NCBI RefSeq assembly: GCF_900187325.1 | Contig: NZ_FZMZ01000006.1 | Span: forward strand, 124,001-188,000 | Source of the DNA: Virgibacillus ndiopensis | GTDB lineage: Bacteria; Bacillota; Bacilli; Bacillales; Amphibacillaceae | Length of the DNA stretch: 64,000 nucleotides | Reading direction: 5' to 3' | Part shown: one piece after another, positions 27,967-36,366 of the stretch | Position numbering within the stretch: position 1 is the stretch's first letter | Layout: every line of letters starts with the position of its first letter | Made by a program: the position numbers and the translations under genes | The notes under the pieces: generated by a model | Told to the model about the DNA's origin: nothing | Databases searched by the model: none | What the model saw: only the letters and a program-made list of their open reading frames with translations

Positions 27967-28341
27967 ATGAAAATTGGGGAATTCATTAAAGAGGTAAAGT
28001 CAACGAAGGATACGGTGCGTCACTATGAAGAAGTAGGAATGATTCAACCTGATTGGCAAAATAACAGACGAATATATACTGAAAAAGATATACAGGACTT
28101 TCATGCTATAAAAGAAATGCAAAAATTAGGATTGTCACTTAAGGAGATTCATTTAGTTTTTGAAATCAAGCGGAATAATGGATGTGGATCAAGTGAATTG
28201 TTAGCGGAAATAACGGAAAAGATGGTCGAGAAGCAACAACAAATTCTCATTGAGGAACGGACGCTTAAGAGGAAAAAAGATGGAATCAAAGAAATGCTGG
28301 AATTGTTGAGCGGCATAACGGCGTATGAAAAAAAGAATTGA
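27967..28341 (+). CDS. MerR-family transcriptional regulator
   Basis: 124 residues. MerR winged helix 'MKIGEFIKEVKSTKDTVRHYEEVGMI' (ends MKIGEF and RHYEEVGMI), 'RIYTEKDIQDFHAI' and 'LGLSLKEIHLVFE', then a C-terminal dimerisation coiled coil (about 78-112). There is one Cys only (C58 region, NNGCGSS), so it lacks the usual metal-binding pair; the effector is unknown. Such proteins twist a long-spaced promoter. GGGAGAGAAAAG precedes the ATG. It faces the small membrane protein gene divergently. Confidence 0.85.
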   Translation: MKIGEFIKEVKSTKDTVRHYEEVGMIQPDWQNNRRIYTEKDIQDFHAIKEMQKLGLSLKEIHLVFEIKRNNGCGSSELLAEITEKMVEKQQQILIEERTLKRKKDGIKEMLELLSGITAYEKKN

Positions 28342-28367
28342 GAAAGAGCTCTCAATTCCTTATCTTT
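28335..28367. terminator. Hairpin between convergent genes
   Basis: GAATTGAGA (28335-28343) and TCTCAATTC (28350-28358), followed by CTTATCTTTT. It overlaps the ends of the MerR and Nudix genes and probably terminates the former. Confidence 0.6.
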
Positions 28368-28789
28368 TGAACTACTATTCCCTCAGCCCTTCGAATACTA
28401 TCCTTCAAATAATCTGGAGCCTTAGGATTATTCAAAATTTCATCGGTTGTCATCCAAAAAATAGCAGCCATCTCATCAGGACTTTTTGCAATAGCCTTTC
28501 CTGATTCGAATGCACATAGAAAAACAACATTTACAACGTGTTGACCAGCATCGGTAACGAAAGATGTACTATAAACATATTGCGGTCTTTTCTGAATGAC
28601 TAAGCCTACTTCTTCTTGGATTTCTCTTAGGACCGTCCTTTCCAAAATATCTGATGAGAAACCTTCAACTTCTACCTTGCCACCAATAAGAGAAAGTTCA
28701 CCACCTGCATGCTCTTCTTGTTCACTACGTTTACCAATAAGCCATTTATCATCTTTAAAAATTGCCCCTTCGACATTAACAATAAACAT
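28352..28789 (-). CDS. Nudix hydrolase
   Basis: 145 residues. The Nudix helix is clear at 'VLREIQEEVGLVIQ' with the glycine-rich lead 'SLIGGKVEVEGFSSDILERT'; spacing between the first G and REUxEE is a little longer than the standard 23-residue box. It hydrolyses a nucleoside diphosphate linked to another moiety; MutT-like or ADP-ribose-type activity cannot be chosen. GGAGGTTCTGTT precedes the ATG. It is the last of three leftward genes with the deoxyribosyltransferase-like protein and the RimL-like acetyltransferase. Confidence 0.85.
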   Translation of the reverse strand: MFIVNVEGAIFKDDKWLIGKRSEQEEHAGGELSLIGGKVEVEGFSSDILERTVLREIQEEVGLVIQKRPQYVYSTSFVTDAGQHVVNVVFLCAFESGKAIAKSPDEMAAIFWMTTDEILNNPKAPDYLKDSIRRAEGIVVQKIRN

Positions 28790-28805
28790 AACAGAACCTC
28801 CAAAA

Positions 28806-29183
28806 TTATGTTAATCCAATTTTTTTTATAAAATCATCAACCTCACCAAAAAAACGTTCTACCCCATCGAGATAATAAAATGTTGAGGCATTAGCGGGAT
28901 CTATTTGTTCAGATGAATAGATATGCACTCTCTTCCCTAACCCCAGCGCTATACCTAATTCTACATGACTCCCTTTGCCAGCCGGAAGTAGTAACAGGAA
29001 CACATCACAATCAGCGACGGCCTGTTTTTCTAACGTTCCTATTGCATGCAGCTGTGCATTTGTAGTTGCCCGCTGATTTTTCGTCCAGTCATAAGTCTGT
29101 GTGTACCCTTTCAACATAAGCTTCTGGCTTATATAATGTACAGCTTGTTTATTTGCAAAACTTGAGGCAATATAAAATTTCAT
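28806..29183 (-). CDS. Nucleoside 2-deoxyribosyltransferase-like protein
   Basis: 125 residues. Rossmann-like start 'MKFYIASSFANKQAV', a central 'DCDVFLLLLPAGKGSHVELGIALGLGKRV' stretch (core G-K-G-S-H-V-E-L-G-x-A-x-x-L-G-K) with the catalytic-type Glu in HVELG. This is the pattern of the deoxyribosyltransferase/YtoQ-like superfamily, which cleaves N-glycosidic bonds of nucleosides or nucleotides. The neighbouring Nudix gene (17 bp downstream) would fit nucleotide clean-up. AAAGGAATC precedes the ATG. Confidence 0.8.
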   Translation of the reverse strand: MKFYIASSFANKQAVHYISQKLMLKGYTQTYDWTKNQRATTNAQLHAIGTLEKQAVADCDVFLLLLPAGKGSHVELGIALGLGKRVHIYSSEQIDPANASTFYYLDGVERFFGEVDDFIKKIGLT

Positions 29184-29211
29184 ATGTACCGATTCCTTTC
29201 AAACTAAAAAA

Positions 29212-29757
29212 CTATTTTTGTACCCACTCATTTGCGAGCATCCCATAAACAACGTGATCAACATAATGATCATAAAGCCATTCAGCCTGTCTGATTTGCC
29301 CTTCTTGCGTATAGCCAAGACGTTCTGGAATCGCTCTGCTTTTCCTGTTTTCATAGGCAGCACGTATTTCTACTCGGTTCAGCTTTAATTCCTGAAATGC
29401 ATAATCAGTTAACGCATGGACAACTCTCGTCATAATTCCCTGACCTTGAAAGCCCTTATCCATCCAGTAACCAATCGTAGCCATTTTGTTGGACCAATCA
29501 AGCGTGTTAAACCCTGCAGTTCCAACAAGGTCCCCTTTATAAAGGATACCAGTAGTAATTCCTTTTCTTTCCACATACATTTGTAACGTGTGATGGATAA
29601 AACCCTTTGAGTCATCAACAGTTTTTGTATGATCTACCCATGATAGCCATTCGCGCAAATAGCTCCTAGAGTTATCTGTTATATAAAATAATGTTTCCGC
29701 ATCTTTTTCATCTAATAATTTCAATGCAATATCTTCATCAATCTCATGTACAAACAT
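29212..29757 (-). CDS. RimJ/RimL-type GNAT acetyltransferase
   Basis: 181 residues. 'DAETLFYITDNSRSYLREWLSWVD', a typical RimL-like opening, then 'GTAGFNTLDWSNKMATIGYWMDKGFQGQGIMT' with the acetyl-CoA loop K-G-F-Q-G-Q-G-I-M-T, and 'NRVEIRAAYENRKSRAIPERLGY'. It is closest in pattern to B. subtilis YdaF/ribosomal-serine acetyltransferases; the real acceptor is unknown. The second ATG (29757) sits 8 nt after GGGGG and is preferred. Probably the first gene of the leftward trio. Confidence 0.85.
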   Translation of the reverse strand: MFVHEIDEDIALKLLDEKDAETLFYITDNSRSYLREWLSWVDHTKTVDDSKGFIHHTLQMYVERKGITTGILYKGDLVGTAGFNTLDWSNKMATIGYWMDKGFQGQGIMTRVVHALTDYAFQELKLNRVEIRAAYENRKSRAIPERLGYTQEGQIRQAEWLYDHYVDHVVYGMLANEWVQK

Positions 29758-29763
29758 GGTCAT

Positions 29764-30047
29764 TCCCCCATCTGCTAATCTAGTTTAGCTAATCATATCA
29801 CAAAATTCAGTCGATAAAAGGTAATAAATTTTCAAATCGTACCACTTTGAGATAATAATATAAGCAAAAAACACCTGTAGGCTTAAGTACTCAATTTGTT
29901 GCTACCTAATTGTTTAATTATCTAACTAATGCTATTATTTAAAATAATATCATAATTATATCGCCTACATGTTTAAAGTATAACTTCATATACATACGCT
30001 TATAATTTACTGTAGAAAATTTATTTCATTAAGGATGTGAACATGTT
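29764..30047. other. AT-rich divergent promoter region
   Basis: 284 bp without a gene between the RimL-like gene and the PBP4-type gene. AT-rich, with short direct TTATAT/TATAAT-like words; no clear operator, repeat or RNA was found. Confidence 0.4.
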
Positions 30048-31571
30048 ATGAAAGGTTATGTAAAACATATCTCCATTTTCTTCCTTATTGCTGTAGTGGT
30101 GCTATTACCATTTACCAATGGGGAGAAAACATCACCTTTTACAGCATCTGGAGAAACCACACAAGTTGCATCAGCTGAGTCTATACATTTAGACGACAAG
30201 ATCAACAAGATACTACAAAATGAGCATCTAGAAGGAACGACAACCGGAGTAAGTATCCGGAGCGCCGAAACGGGTGAAATCCTTTTTGAAAGCTTTGGTG
30301 ATACACGATTACACCCCGCATCCAATATGAAATTACTAACAGGTGCCTCAGCATTGGAAACGCTCGGTCCGGATTACACATTTACAACAGAAGTTTTGAC
30401 AAACGGGAGTATCAAAGGTAAGACCCTTCATGGAAATGTATATTTGAAAGGAAAAGGTGATCCTACCTTAATGAAAGAGGACCTGGATCAGTTTGCACAG
30501 GATTTGAAGGCAAAAGGCATCAAAAATATTAAAGGTAACTTAATTGCCGATGACAGCTGGTATGACGATGTTCGTTTATCCCAAGACCTGAATTGGTCTG
30601 ATGAACCTTTTTATACTGGTGCACAGGTTTCTGCACTTACACTATCACCAAATGAAGACTATGATGCTGGAACCGTTATCGTAGCGGTGACTCCCGCCAC
30701 AAAGGCTGGTGAAAAAGCTCAAGTAAAACTTACCCCAGAGACGGATTACGTGAAGATTATAAACAAAGCAAAAACAGTAGAAGCTGATAAGGAAAAAGAT
30801 ATTTCTATTGAACGGGAGCATGGCTCAAATAATATTGTCATTGAAGGCACGATTCCTGTAGATGGTTCGAGATCAAGGTCGTGGGTTTCTATATGGGAGC
30901 CAACAGGATATGCACTCGATGTATTTAAAAAATCACTTGAGGAAAATGGCATTAAACTCGTCGGGAACGCAGGAACAGAAATGGGTGTTACACCGAAAGA
31001 TGCGACGGTTTTGACATTAAGAAAGTCAATGCCTTTAAGAGATCTTTTTATTCCATTTATGAAATTGAGCAATAACGGACATGCGGAAATACTTGTAAAA
31101 GAGATGGGAAGGATTAAGTACGATGAAGGAAGCTGGGATAAAGGACTAGAAGTAGTTGAGGAGGTTTTATCTAATATAGGACTTAACAGTGAAACACTCA
31201 GGCTGCGTGACGGATCGGGTATGTCACACAAAAATATGATTCCAGCAAATGAACTCTCACAATTGCTTTATGCCGTACAGGATAAAAGCTGGTTCCCTGA
31301 TTTGAAAAACGCTCTACCTGTTGCGGGTATGTCTGAACGTTTCGTCGGAGGTACACTACGATATCGCATGACGGAAGAGCCAACAAAGGGAAATGTGAAA
31401 GCTAAAACGGGATCATTAACAGGAGTTTCGACATTATCAGGGTATGTCACATCAAAAGATGGTAAAGAGTTGATCTTTTCCATCATGGTTAACAACTATC
31501 TTGGGTCATCTTCTGCAATAACGAATATTGAAGATGAAATAGCCACTGTACTGGCAAAACATGAATTTTAA
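30048..31571 (+). CDS. dacC: D-alanyl-D-alanine carboxypeptidase/endopeptidase (PBP4 family, S13)
   Basis: 507 residues. Signal peptide in the first ~43 residues. The penicillin-binding motifs are complete: S92-x-x-K95 (PASNMKLLTG), S341-N-N343 (KLSNNGHAEI) and K453-T-G455 (KAKTGSLTG), with the long insertion between the first two that marks class C PBPs. It trims or cuts peptidoglycan peptides outside the membrane; in B. subtilis the PBP4a (DacC) homologue is made in stationary phase. TTAAGGATGTG precedes the ATG. Single gene; no obvious terminator before the repeat. Confidence 0.92.
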   Translation: MKGYVKHISIFFLIAVVVLLPFTNGEKTSPFTASGETTQVASAESIHLDDKINKILQNEHLEGTTTGVSIRSAETGEILFESFGDTRLHPASNMKLLTGASALETLGPDYTFTTEVLTNGSIKGKTLHGNVYLKGKGDPTLMKEDLDQFAQDLKAKGIKNIKGNLIADDSWYDDVRLSQDLNWSDEPFYTGAQVSALTLSPNEDYDAGTVIVAVTPATKAGEKAQVKLTPETDYVKIINKAKTVEADKEKDISIEREHGSNNIVIEGTIPVDGSRSRSWVSIWEPTGYALDVFKKSLEENGIKLVGNAGTEMGVTPKDATVLTLRKSMPLRDLFIPFMKLSNNGHAEILVKEMGRIKYDEGSWDKGLEVVEEVLSNIGLNSETLRLRDGSGMSHKNMIPANELSQLLYAVQDKSWFPDLKNALPVAGMSERFVGGTLRYRMTEEPTKGNVKAKTGSLTGVSTLSGYVTSKDGKELIFSIMVNNYLGSSSAITNIEDEIATVLAKHEF

Positions 31572-31647
31572 GATTGCTCTTTTTCGTATAGATTGTAGCT
31601 ATTTCTAGAAAATGCGACATAGATTGAACTGGTGGTCAGACTGCCGT

Positions 31648-31935
31648 TCCGGAAATACACATCGCTTTCCGTGGGCTCGTGCTGAGCCTCCTGGTGAGAA
31701 ACCCACTCACTGCGGGGTCTCATCGTCTTCGCTTTCCCACAGGAGTCTCTGTGTATTTCCTCCACTGGTGTTGTGCTTGCTTTATAATCCCTTTTCAAAT
31801 ATAAGAAATAAAAACATTACAAGCAGCCCGTATACATGTAGACTCCTGGGGGGATGAGGGGCATCGGTGATACTCCGGAGTGCGTTAGCGCTGCAGAGCA
31901 AAAAGCAATAAAAAAATGCTAAATTAATGCAACAC
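31648..31935 (-). repeat. Composite dispersed repeat, copy 2 (inverted)
   Basis: Reverse-strand match of the copy at 10245-10565. Module 2 comes first (about 31650-31762, ending CTGTGTATTTCC), then the spacer, then module 1 (31823-31910, GCAGCCCGTATACA ... GAGTGCG). Identity is high in the modules and lower in the spacer, so the copies are old. Open frames crossing it on both strands are not genes. It fills the dacC to hydrolase/SARP gap. Confidence 0.8.
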
Positions 31936-32014
31936 TTATTTCGGATTTATACCAACTATTAAATAGGACCTAACAACAAACTTTTAAAAACAGCTTTTAA
32001 AAAACAATTAGCGA

Positions 32015-32043
32015 GGAAATCGGTGAGAACCGGTTTCTTTTTT
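32015..32043 (+). terminator. Hairpin with T-run upstream of the hydrolase/SARP gene
   Basis: GAAATCGGT pairs with AACCGGTTTC (one G-U) and is followed by six T. It is too far from dacC (440 bp) to be its normal terminator unless transcription reads through the repeat. Confidence 0.6.
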
Positions 32044-32141
32044 GTATATTTTTACCATATGTTACTGTAACTAGTTGAAAAGTTTCGTAAATTGTCGATA
32101 TAATAATAGGATAAAAGTAGTGGCGGAGGTAAAATTATACG

Positions 32142-33650
32142 ATGACTGACAAAACAACTCTTGATTATATCAACTACGAATATATTAAATGTCAAAATGA
32201 AAACGCAGAGACCGTCATATTGGTACATGGAATAGGGTTGGATATGACAATATGGGATGAAATTTTGCCACTACTACAATCGCAATATCATGTACTACGA
32301 TATGATTTGCCATGTCATGGAAAAAGTAATCAGATTAACGATATTTCGATTTCCTGGGGAGTACTGCTTGATCAATTTGAAATACTATTACAAAAGCTTT
32401 CTATTACAAAAGCCCATTTTATCGGACATGCCGGTGGTGGAAATCTTGGAATTGAAGCTGCACTTCATTTAAAGGGGTACTTGCAATCGCTGATATTGAT
32501 TTCAACTCCAATCTTTGTGCCAAAAGAGTTTGGAAAAGAAGAGTCAGCCAAAAGACTTCAATTAAGAAATAGTACGATGGAAGAAATTGCGGGATTACTG
32601 AGCCAAAATTTAGTTTATCCGGCTACAAAGGAGAAAATCGATTACTTGCATGCTATGTATGGCCGAACTACGGTTTCTGTTTATTCGGATTACTTCGAAT
32701 TGGTTAGCAATACGGTTTTAAATTATGCTTTCGATCGTATTCAACAAATAGAAACACCGATGATGATGCTGACTGGCGAACATGACATTTTATACCCGCC
32801 ACAGATGCAAATGGTCAACATGGGCTATATGCCAGATGTACGGTTTTTAATTGTTCCTGATGCTTCAAATCTGATTATGATAGATCAGCCGGAAACATTT
32901 ATGAGGCTATTTAGGCAGTTTATGAAAAAAATAAACGCAATCCAGCCTGAATCGCCATACAGCAATACATACTCAAAACCGTTAAATGAAAAATTGCGCG
33001 CAATCTTTGACTCTGGTATTGAACAAAATGATTCACAACATGTTATAAAGCTGAATATTGTGGATCGTTTCCAGGTAATGATTAATGGTCAGAAGGTTGA
33101 AGGCAAATGGAATCAACGAAAAGCAAAACAGCTGATGACCTATATTGCTTTACACAAAAGTGTAACACGGGAAAAGTTAGTTGATATATTCTGGCCCGAC
33201 TATGATATGGATAAGGCACGGAATCATTTACGAGTAGCCTTAAATCATATTAAGGGAATTATAGAAAGGCACACGGGTGAAAGTATAGGAAACTATGTAT
33301 CGATAAAACGTGATTCAATTGAAATGAAGGCCCATGTTAAAATCGATGTAACAGATTTAATAGATGAGATAAGGTCTTTCGTGAAAGAACCTGAGAAGGT
33401 AAAGGACATATTAGATTATCTTCATGCATTGCCAGACACGCTGTTTCCTTCATTTTATGATGATTGGATAATCGAATTGCGAACATCGATTGAAGATAAT
33501 ATTATCAATAGTTGCGAAGACATTCTAGCCGGCAATCCAAGTGATGAACAAGCAATGGAGGCTTTGAAAATAATAATTAAATACAACCCTGGTGATGATC
33601 ACTATTCTGAAAAATTACTATCACTAATTAGGAAAGCTGAGAGAAGATAA
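32142..33650 (+). CDS. Inactive alpha/beta-hydrolase fused to a SARP-like DNA-binding/BTAD region
   Basis: 502 residues. Residues about 20-270 are an alpha/beta-hydrolase: VILVHGIGLDMTIWD oxyanion segment, YDLPCHGKS, and the elbow GHAGGG, where the nucleophile Ser is Ala97. The acid is kept (GEHDILYPP, D215), but the His position reads DASNLIMIDQPE, i.e. Asn243. Two of three catalytic residues are therefore missing. Residues about 300-380 resemble the winged helix of SARP/OmpR-type regulators (KWNQRKAKQLMTYIALH, REKLVDIFWPD, ARNHLRVALNHIK), followed by a helical BTAD-like tail (about 385-500). I infer a ligand-sensing transcription factor that uses a dead hydrolase as sensor. GGCGGAGG precedes the ATG. 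Single gene. Confidence 0.75.
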   Translation: MTDKTTLDYINYEYIKCQNENAETVILVHGIGLDMTIWDEILPLLQSQYHVLRYDLPCHGKSNQINDISISWGVLLDQFEILLQKLSITKAHFIGHAGGGNLGIEAALHLKGYLQSLILISTPIFVPKEFGKEESAKRLQLRNSTMEEIAGLLSQNLVYPATKEKIDYLHAMYGRTTVSVYSDYFELVSNTVLNYAFDRIQQIETPMMMLTGEHDILYPPQMQMVNMGYMPDVRFLIVPDASNLIMIDQPETFMRLFRQFMKKINAIQPESPYSNTYSKPLNEKLRAIFDSGIEQNDSQHVIKLNIVDRFQVMINGQKVEGKWNQRKAKQLMTYIALHKSVTREKLVDIFWPDYDMDKARNHLRVALNHIKGIIERHTGESIGNYVSIKRDSIEMKAHVKIDVTDLIDEIRSFVKEPEKVKDILDYLHALPDTLFPSFYDDWIIELRTSIEDNIINSCEDILAGNPSDEQAMEALKIIIKYNPGDDHYSEKLLSLIRKAERR

Positions 33651-33665
33651 AAATAGCTAATTTCG

Positions 33666-33696
33666 AAAAACCCTTGCAGGAAGGGTTTTTTTGTTT
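33666..33696 (+). terminator. Terminator after the hydrolase/SARP gene
   Basis: AAAAACCCTT / AAGGGTTTTT with a 5-nt loop, then a long T-run. Confidence 0.9.
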
Positions 33697-33781
33697 TTTT
33701 GTAATGTTTGTGTAATGGGGACTATTGTATAGTTGGTTTATTATTGGGGCGATTATAAGCAAAATTAAGGGGGAACCATTC

Positions 33782-34084
33782 ATGACAAAGCGGGGGAAAA
33801 ATCAACGGTATAGCAAACAAGTTAAATTAGAAGCAATCAGGCGAGTGTTGGAAAACGATGAATCGGTACAATCGGTAGTTGATGATATGGGTATTCGCCA
33901 CAGGGATAATGTATATGTATGGATTAAAAAATATAAAAAGAATGGAAAGTCTGCCTTTGAACGGTCGATTGGACCAACGTATAAGGACAGCTATTCAGCC
34001 TCTATTAGTGAAGAAGTGAATGCGCTTAGATTAGAGGTAGATGCATTAAAAAAGTACTTACAAATCTTACAAAAGGGAGGGTAA
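33782..34084 (+). CDS. IS3-family transposase OrfA (relic element)
   Basis: 100 residues. Helix-turn-helix of the IS3 OrfA type (YSKQVKLEAIRRVLE, DDMGIRHRDNVYVWIKKY) and a C-terminal leucine-zipper-like helix (ISEEVNALRLEVDALKKYL). Near its end the codons TTA AAA AAG form the A6G slippery heptamer used by IS3 elements for -1 frameshifting, and the -1 frame is open into orfB. ATG with AAGGGGGAA before it. The element is incomplete downstream, so it cannot move by itself. Confidence 0.75.
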   Translation: MTKRGKNQRYSKQVKLEAIRRVLENDESVQSVVDDMGIRHRDNVYVWIKKYKKNGKSAFERSIGPTYKDSYSASISEEVNALRLEVDALKKYLQILQKGG

Positions 34085-34287
34085 AAGAACGATTTGAAGC
34101 TATTGATCAGCTTTCAGACAAGTACCCTGTCGAAGATTTGTGTAATGTACTAGAAGTTTCGGTGAAGAGCTTTAAATTGTATAAGAAATCTATCGTACAA
34201 CCGGAAGATTATATAGAAGAACATACAGGTATTCATGGGGTATATCGAATCACGACAGATTTAAGACGGAATTATGGAGCAAGTTAG
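34058..34287 (+). pseudogene. Truncated IS3 OrfB, -1 frame to OrfA
   Basis: Reading in the -1 frame after the A6G site gives about 75 residues (KERFEAIDQLSDKYPVEDLC ... IHGVYRITTDLRRNYGAS), matching the N-terminus of IS3 OrfB up to the 'YG.RRI...L' region. It then stops, and the DDE catalytic core is gone. A new stop, a perfect hairpin and unrelated DNA follow, so the right part was deleted. Terminal inverted repeats were not identified. Confidence 0.7.
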
Positions 34288-34318
34288 AAAGACCGTGTCA
34301 AATTGGCACGGTCTTTCT
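34288..34318 (+). terminator. Hairpin terminator after the IS relic
   Basis: AAAGACCGTGTCA pairs with TGGCACGGTCTTT (13 bp, one G-U, 3-nt loop); T-rich tail. It starts at the base after the orfB stop. Confidence 0.75.
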
Positions 34319-34521
34319 CTTTGGGTTACCAGTTTCGTTATAATGAATTTATCGTTCGTTAAAATAAAAAGAAAAACCAAGATAAAGAGCAATAATTGAA
34401 GCAAATTGTTCTTTATACAGATCAAACGACCTGTTTTGCTTGTTTTCAAAACATATTGTTCTATTTATAATAGAATATAGTTCTTTATAAAGAATAAAGA
34501 TGGAGTTTTCAGGGGGAATGC

Positions 34522-35808
34522 GTGTTGTCTTTGTTAACAGGAATGGGGGAAAATAAACCGGAGCAGATAAAAAAACTATCACCGATTGGCGTTCGTCTGC
34601 ATACATTTATCGTTAATGAATTAAAACAAGCTGTTCAACAAGGTGAAGCTATCGATTCGTTGATTGAAAAGCTTGCCGAGAGATTTTTAGCAAACGAAGG
34701 AAATTATTTAACATTTGAACAAAAGAAACAATTAATAGATGATGTATCAAACACCTTAACAGAATATGGACCAATCTTAACTTTCCTGATAGATCCAACT
34801 ATTAAAGAAATAATGGTGAACGGACCGAAAGCGGTCTATATAAACGTTAACGGACAATTTGAAAAAACGGCAGCACAATTTCGCGATGATACGCATGTAT
34901 TGCGTGTGATTAATCAATTCCTTGCACCACTTGGTTTGCGAATGGATGAATCGATTCCTATAATGGATGCAACATTACCAGATGGATCACATATCAATGC
35001 TGTTATCCCCCCACTTGCTCGAAAAGGTCCTACCTTAACAATTCGGAAATTAGCAGGAATACCATTTACAGTTAGTGATTTGGTACGGATGGAAACGTTA
35101 AATGAAAATATGGTTACATTTTTAAAAGCAGCTGTCGAAGCTAAACTTACTATTTTGATTAGTGGTGAAGCGGATTCCGGTAAAACAACTACATTGAACG
35201 CTTTATCATCATTTATCCCTGAGAAGGAGCGCATTGTAACGATAGAGGAAGCTACTGAACTGAGATTGGCGCAGGATCATGTCGTGAGTCTAGAATCTCA
35301 ATCTTTAGAAGAAGATAGCGAGATTACAATCCGTGACCTTGTGCAGAATTTACTTAGAATGCAGCCTGATCGGATTATTATCGGAGATGTATGTGGTTCA
35401 GAGACATTTGAAATGCTTCAAGCGATGAACACAGATTATATAGGAAGTCTAGGAACGGTTCATGCTAACTCACCAAGGGAGTTATTGGCTGAATTTGAAA
35501 CGATGGTGCTAACGGCAGACCATGACGTATCGATTCGAGCAATTCGTAAACAACTAGCAGGTGCTCTTGATTTAATTGTACAGCAAACAAGAATGAAGGA
35601 TGGTACACGAAAAATCACCAGAATTACGGAAGTGTTAGGTGTTGACGGGGATGCAGTCATTCTGCAGGATATTTTCGTCTACAAAGAACAGAAGGGTTTA
35701 TATACTGGGCAATTTGAAGGTCATTTCAAACCAACTGGAATACGGCCAAATTGTCTTGAAAAACTAGGATTACCCAGTACGTATGTACAGGAACTATTTA
35801 CACCATAA
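34522..35808 (+). CDS. Orphan CpaF/TadA-type secretion ATPase
   Basis: 428 residues with CpaF layout: N-terminal helical domain (to about 130), then a RecA-like motor. 'EIMVNGPKAVYI', 'GLRMDESIPIMDATLPDGSHINAVIPPLA' (core DATLPDGSHINAVIPP), Walker A GEADSGKTTT, Asp-box region VTIEEATELRL, Walker B RIIIGDVCGSE, and the His-box TVHANSPREL are present. Compared with the common GGTGSGKTT and GEVRG, the P-loop has E-A-D and Walker B has Asp for Glu and Cys for Arg. No TadB/TadC membrane partners, pilin or peptidase flank it. GTG start used (GGGGGA 5 nt before); a TTG one codon later is equally possible. Confidence 0.82.
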   Translation: MLSLLTGMGENKPEQIKKLSPIGVRLHTFIVNELKQAVQQGEAIDSLIEKLAERFLANEGNYLTFEQKKQLIDDVSNTLTEYGPILTFLIDPTIKEIMVNGPKAVYINVNGQFEKTAAQFRDDTHVLRVINQFLAPLGLRMDESIPIMDATLPDGSHINAVIPPLARKGPTLTIRKLAGIPFTVSDLVRMETLNENMVTFLKAAVEAKLTILISGEADSGKTTTLNALSSFIPEKERIVTIEEATELRLAQDHVVSLESQSLEEDSEITIRDLVQNLLRMQPDRIIIGDVCGSETFEMLQAMNTDYIGSLGTVHANSPRELLAEFETMVLTADHDVSIRAIRKQLAGALDLIVQQTRMKDGTRKITRITEVLGVDGDAVILQDIFVYKEQKGLYTGQFEGHFKPTGIRPNCLEKLGLPSTYVQELFTP

Positions 35809-35840
35809 AGCCTCTCCTTTTACTAGAAAGGAGAGGCTTT
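35807..35840. terminator. Bidirectional terminator between convergent genes
   Basis: AAAGCCTCTCCTTT / AAAGGAGAGGCTTT, a perfect 14-bp stem with a 6-nt loop, between the CpaF and Lin0512 genes. Confidence 0.92.
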
Positions 35841-35850
35841 ATGTCGGTAA

Positions 35851-36210
35851 TCAATACCCAACCTCAACAGCTGCATTTACAATATACATCAAATCATTTT
35901 TATCGTGTTTATCCTCGAGGAAGATGCCGCTAGTCGTTGCCATTCCACCGTTCATAACCTCAACTGTAACCGTGCCGTATGGGATAATCACTTTAATTTT
36001 CTCCTTATCTAGCTTGTCATGGTCAACCGGGACGGCTAGCTTTACATTCACTTTCATATTCTCCAACCGCTGATCAGGCAGATTTTTCTCAATACCCGGC
36101 ATGGAATTATAATGGATGGCATCCTCTACTGCTCGTGTGGAAGCCTTTGTTACGTTTTGACCGTGGACATCAATGCCTGTCCCTGTTTGTATAAATAGTA
36201 TTTGCTGCAT
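35851..36210 (-). CDS. Lin0512-family conserved protein
   Basis: 119 residues. Opens 'MQQILFIQTGTGIDVHGQNVTKAS' (ends MQQILFIQTGTGID and HGQNVTKAS) and has 'IPYGTVTVEVMNGGMATTSG', the pattern of the small Lin0512 family. Homologues tend to be fused or next to genes of uncertain metabolism; the fold resembles dihydroneopterin-type T-fold dimers only in size, so no function is claimed. AAGGAGTGAACC precedes the ATG. Single gene. Confidence 0.75.
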   Translation of the reverse strand: MQQILFIQTGTGIDVHGQNVTKASTRAVEDAIHYNSMPGIEKNLPDQRLENMKVNVKLAVPVDHDKLDKEKIKVIIPYGTVTVEVMNGGMATTSGIFLEDKHDKNDLMYIVNAAVEVGY

Positions 36211-36366
36211 GTGGGGTTCACTCCTTATGGTTCGTTTTCATAAGTAGGTTTCCCCTTTATCAGAATGCGCAAACAATATTTAGGTGGAGGCTAAATACTT
36301 TTCATTGCGTTGAAGAAGTTCTATCATAGAATTTTGTAGATTTATAAAAGAAAGAAGTGTCTTCCA

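Noticed and set aside
31612-31857. Overlapping ORFs on both strands downstream of dacC
   Set aside because: They lie inside the composite repeat copy; the same frames appear at the 10.4-kb copy.
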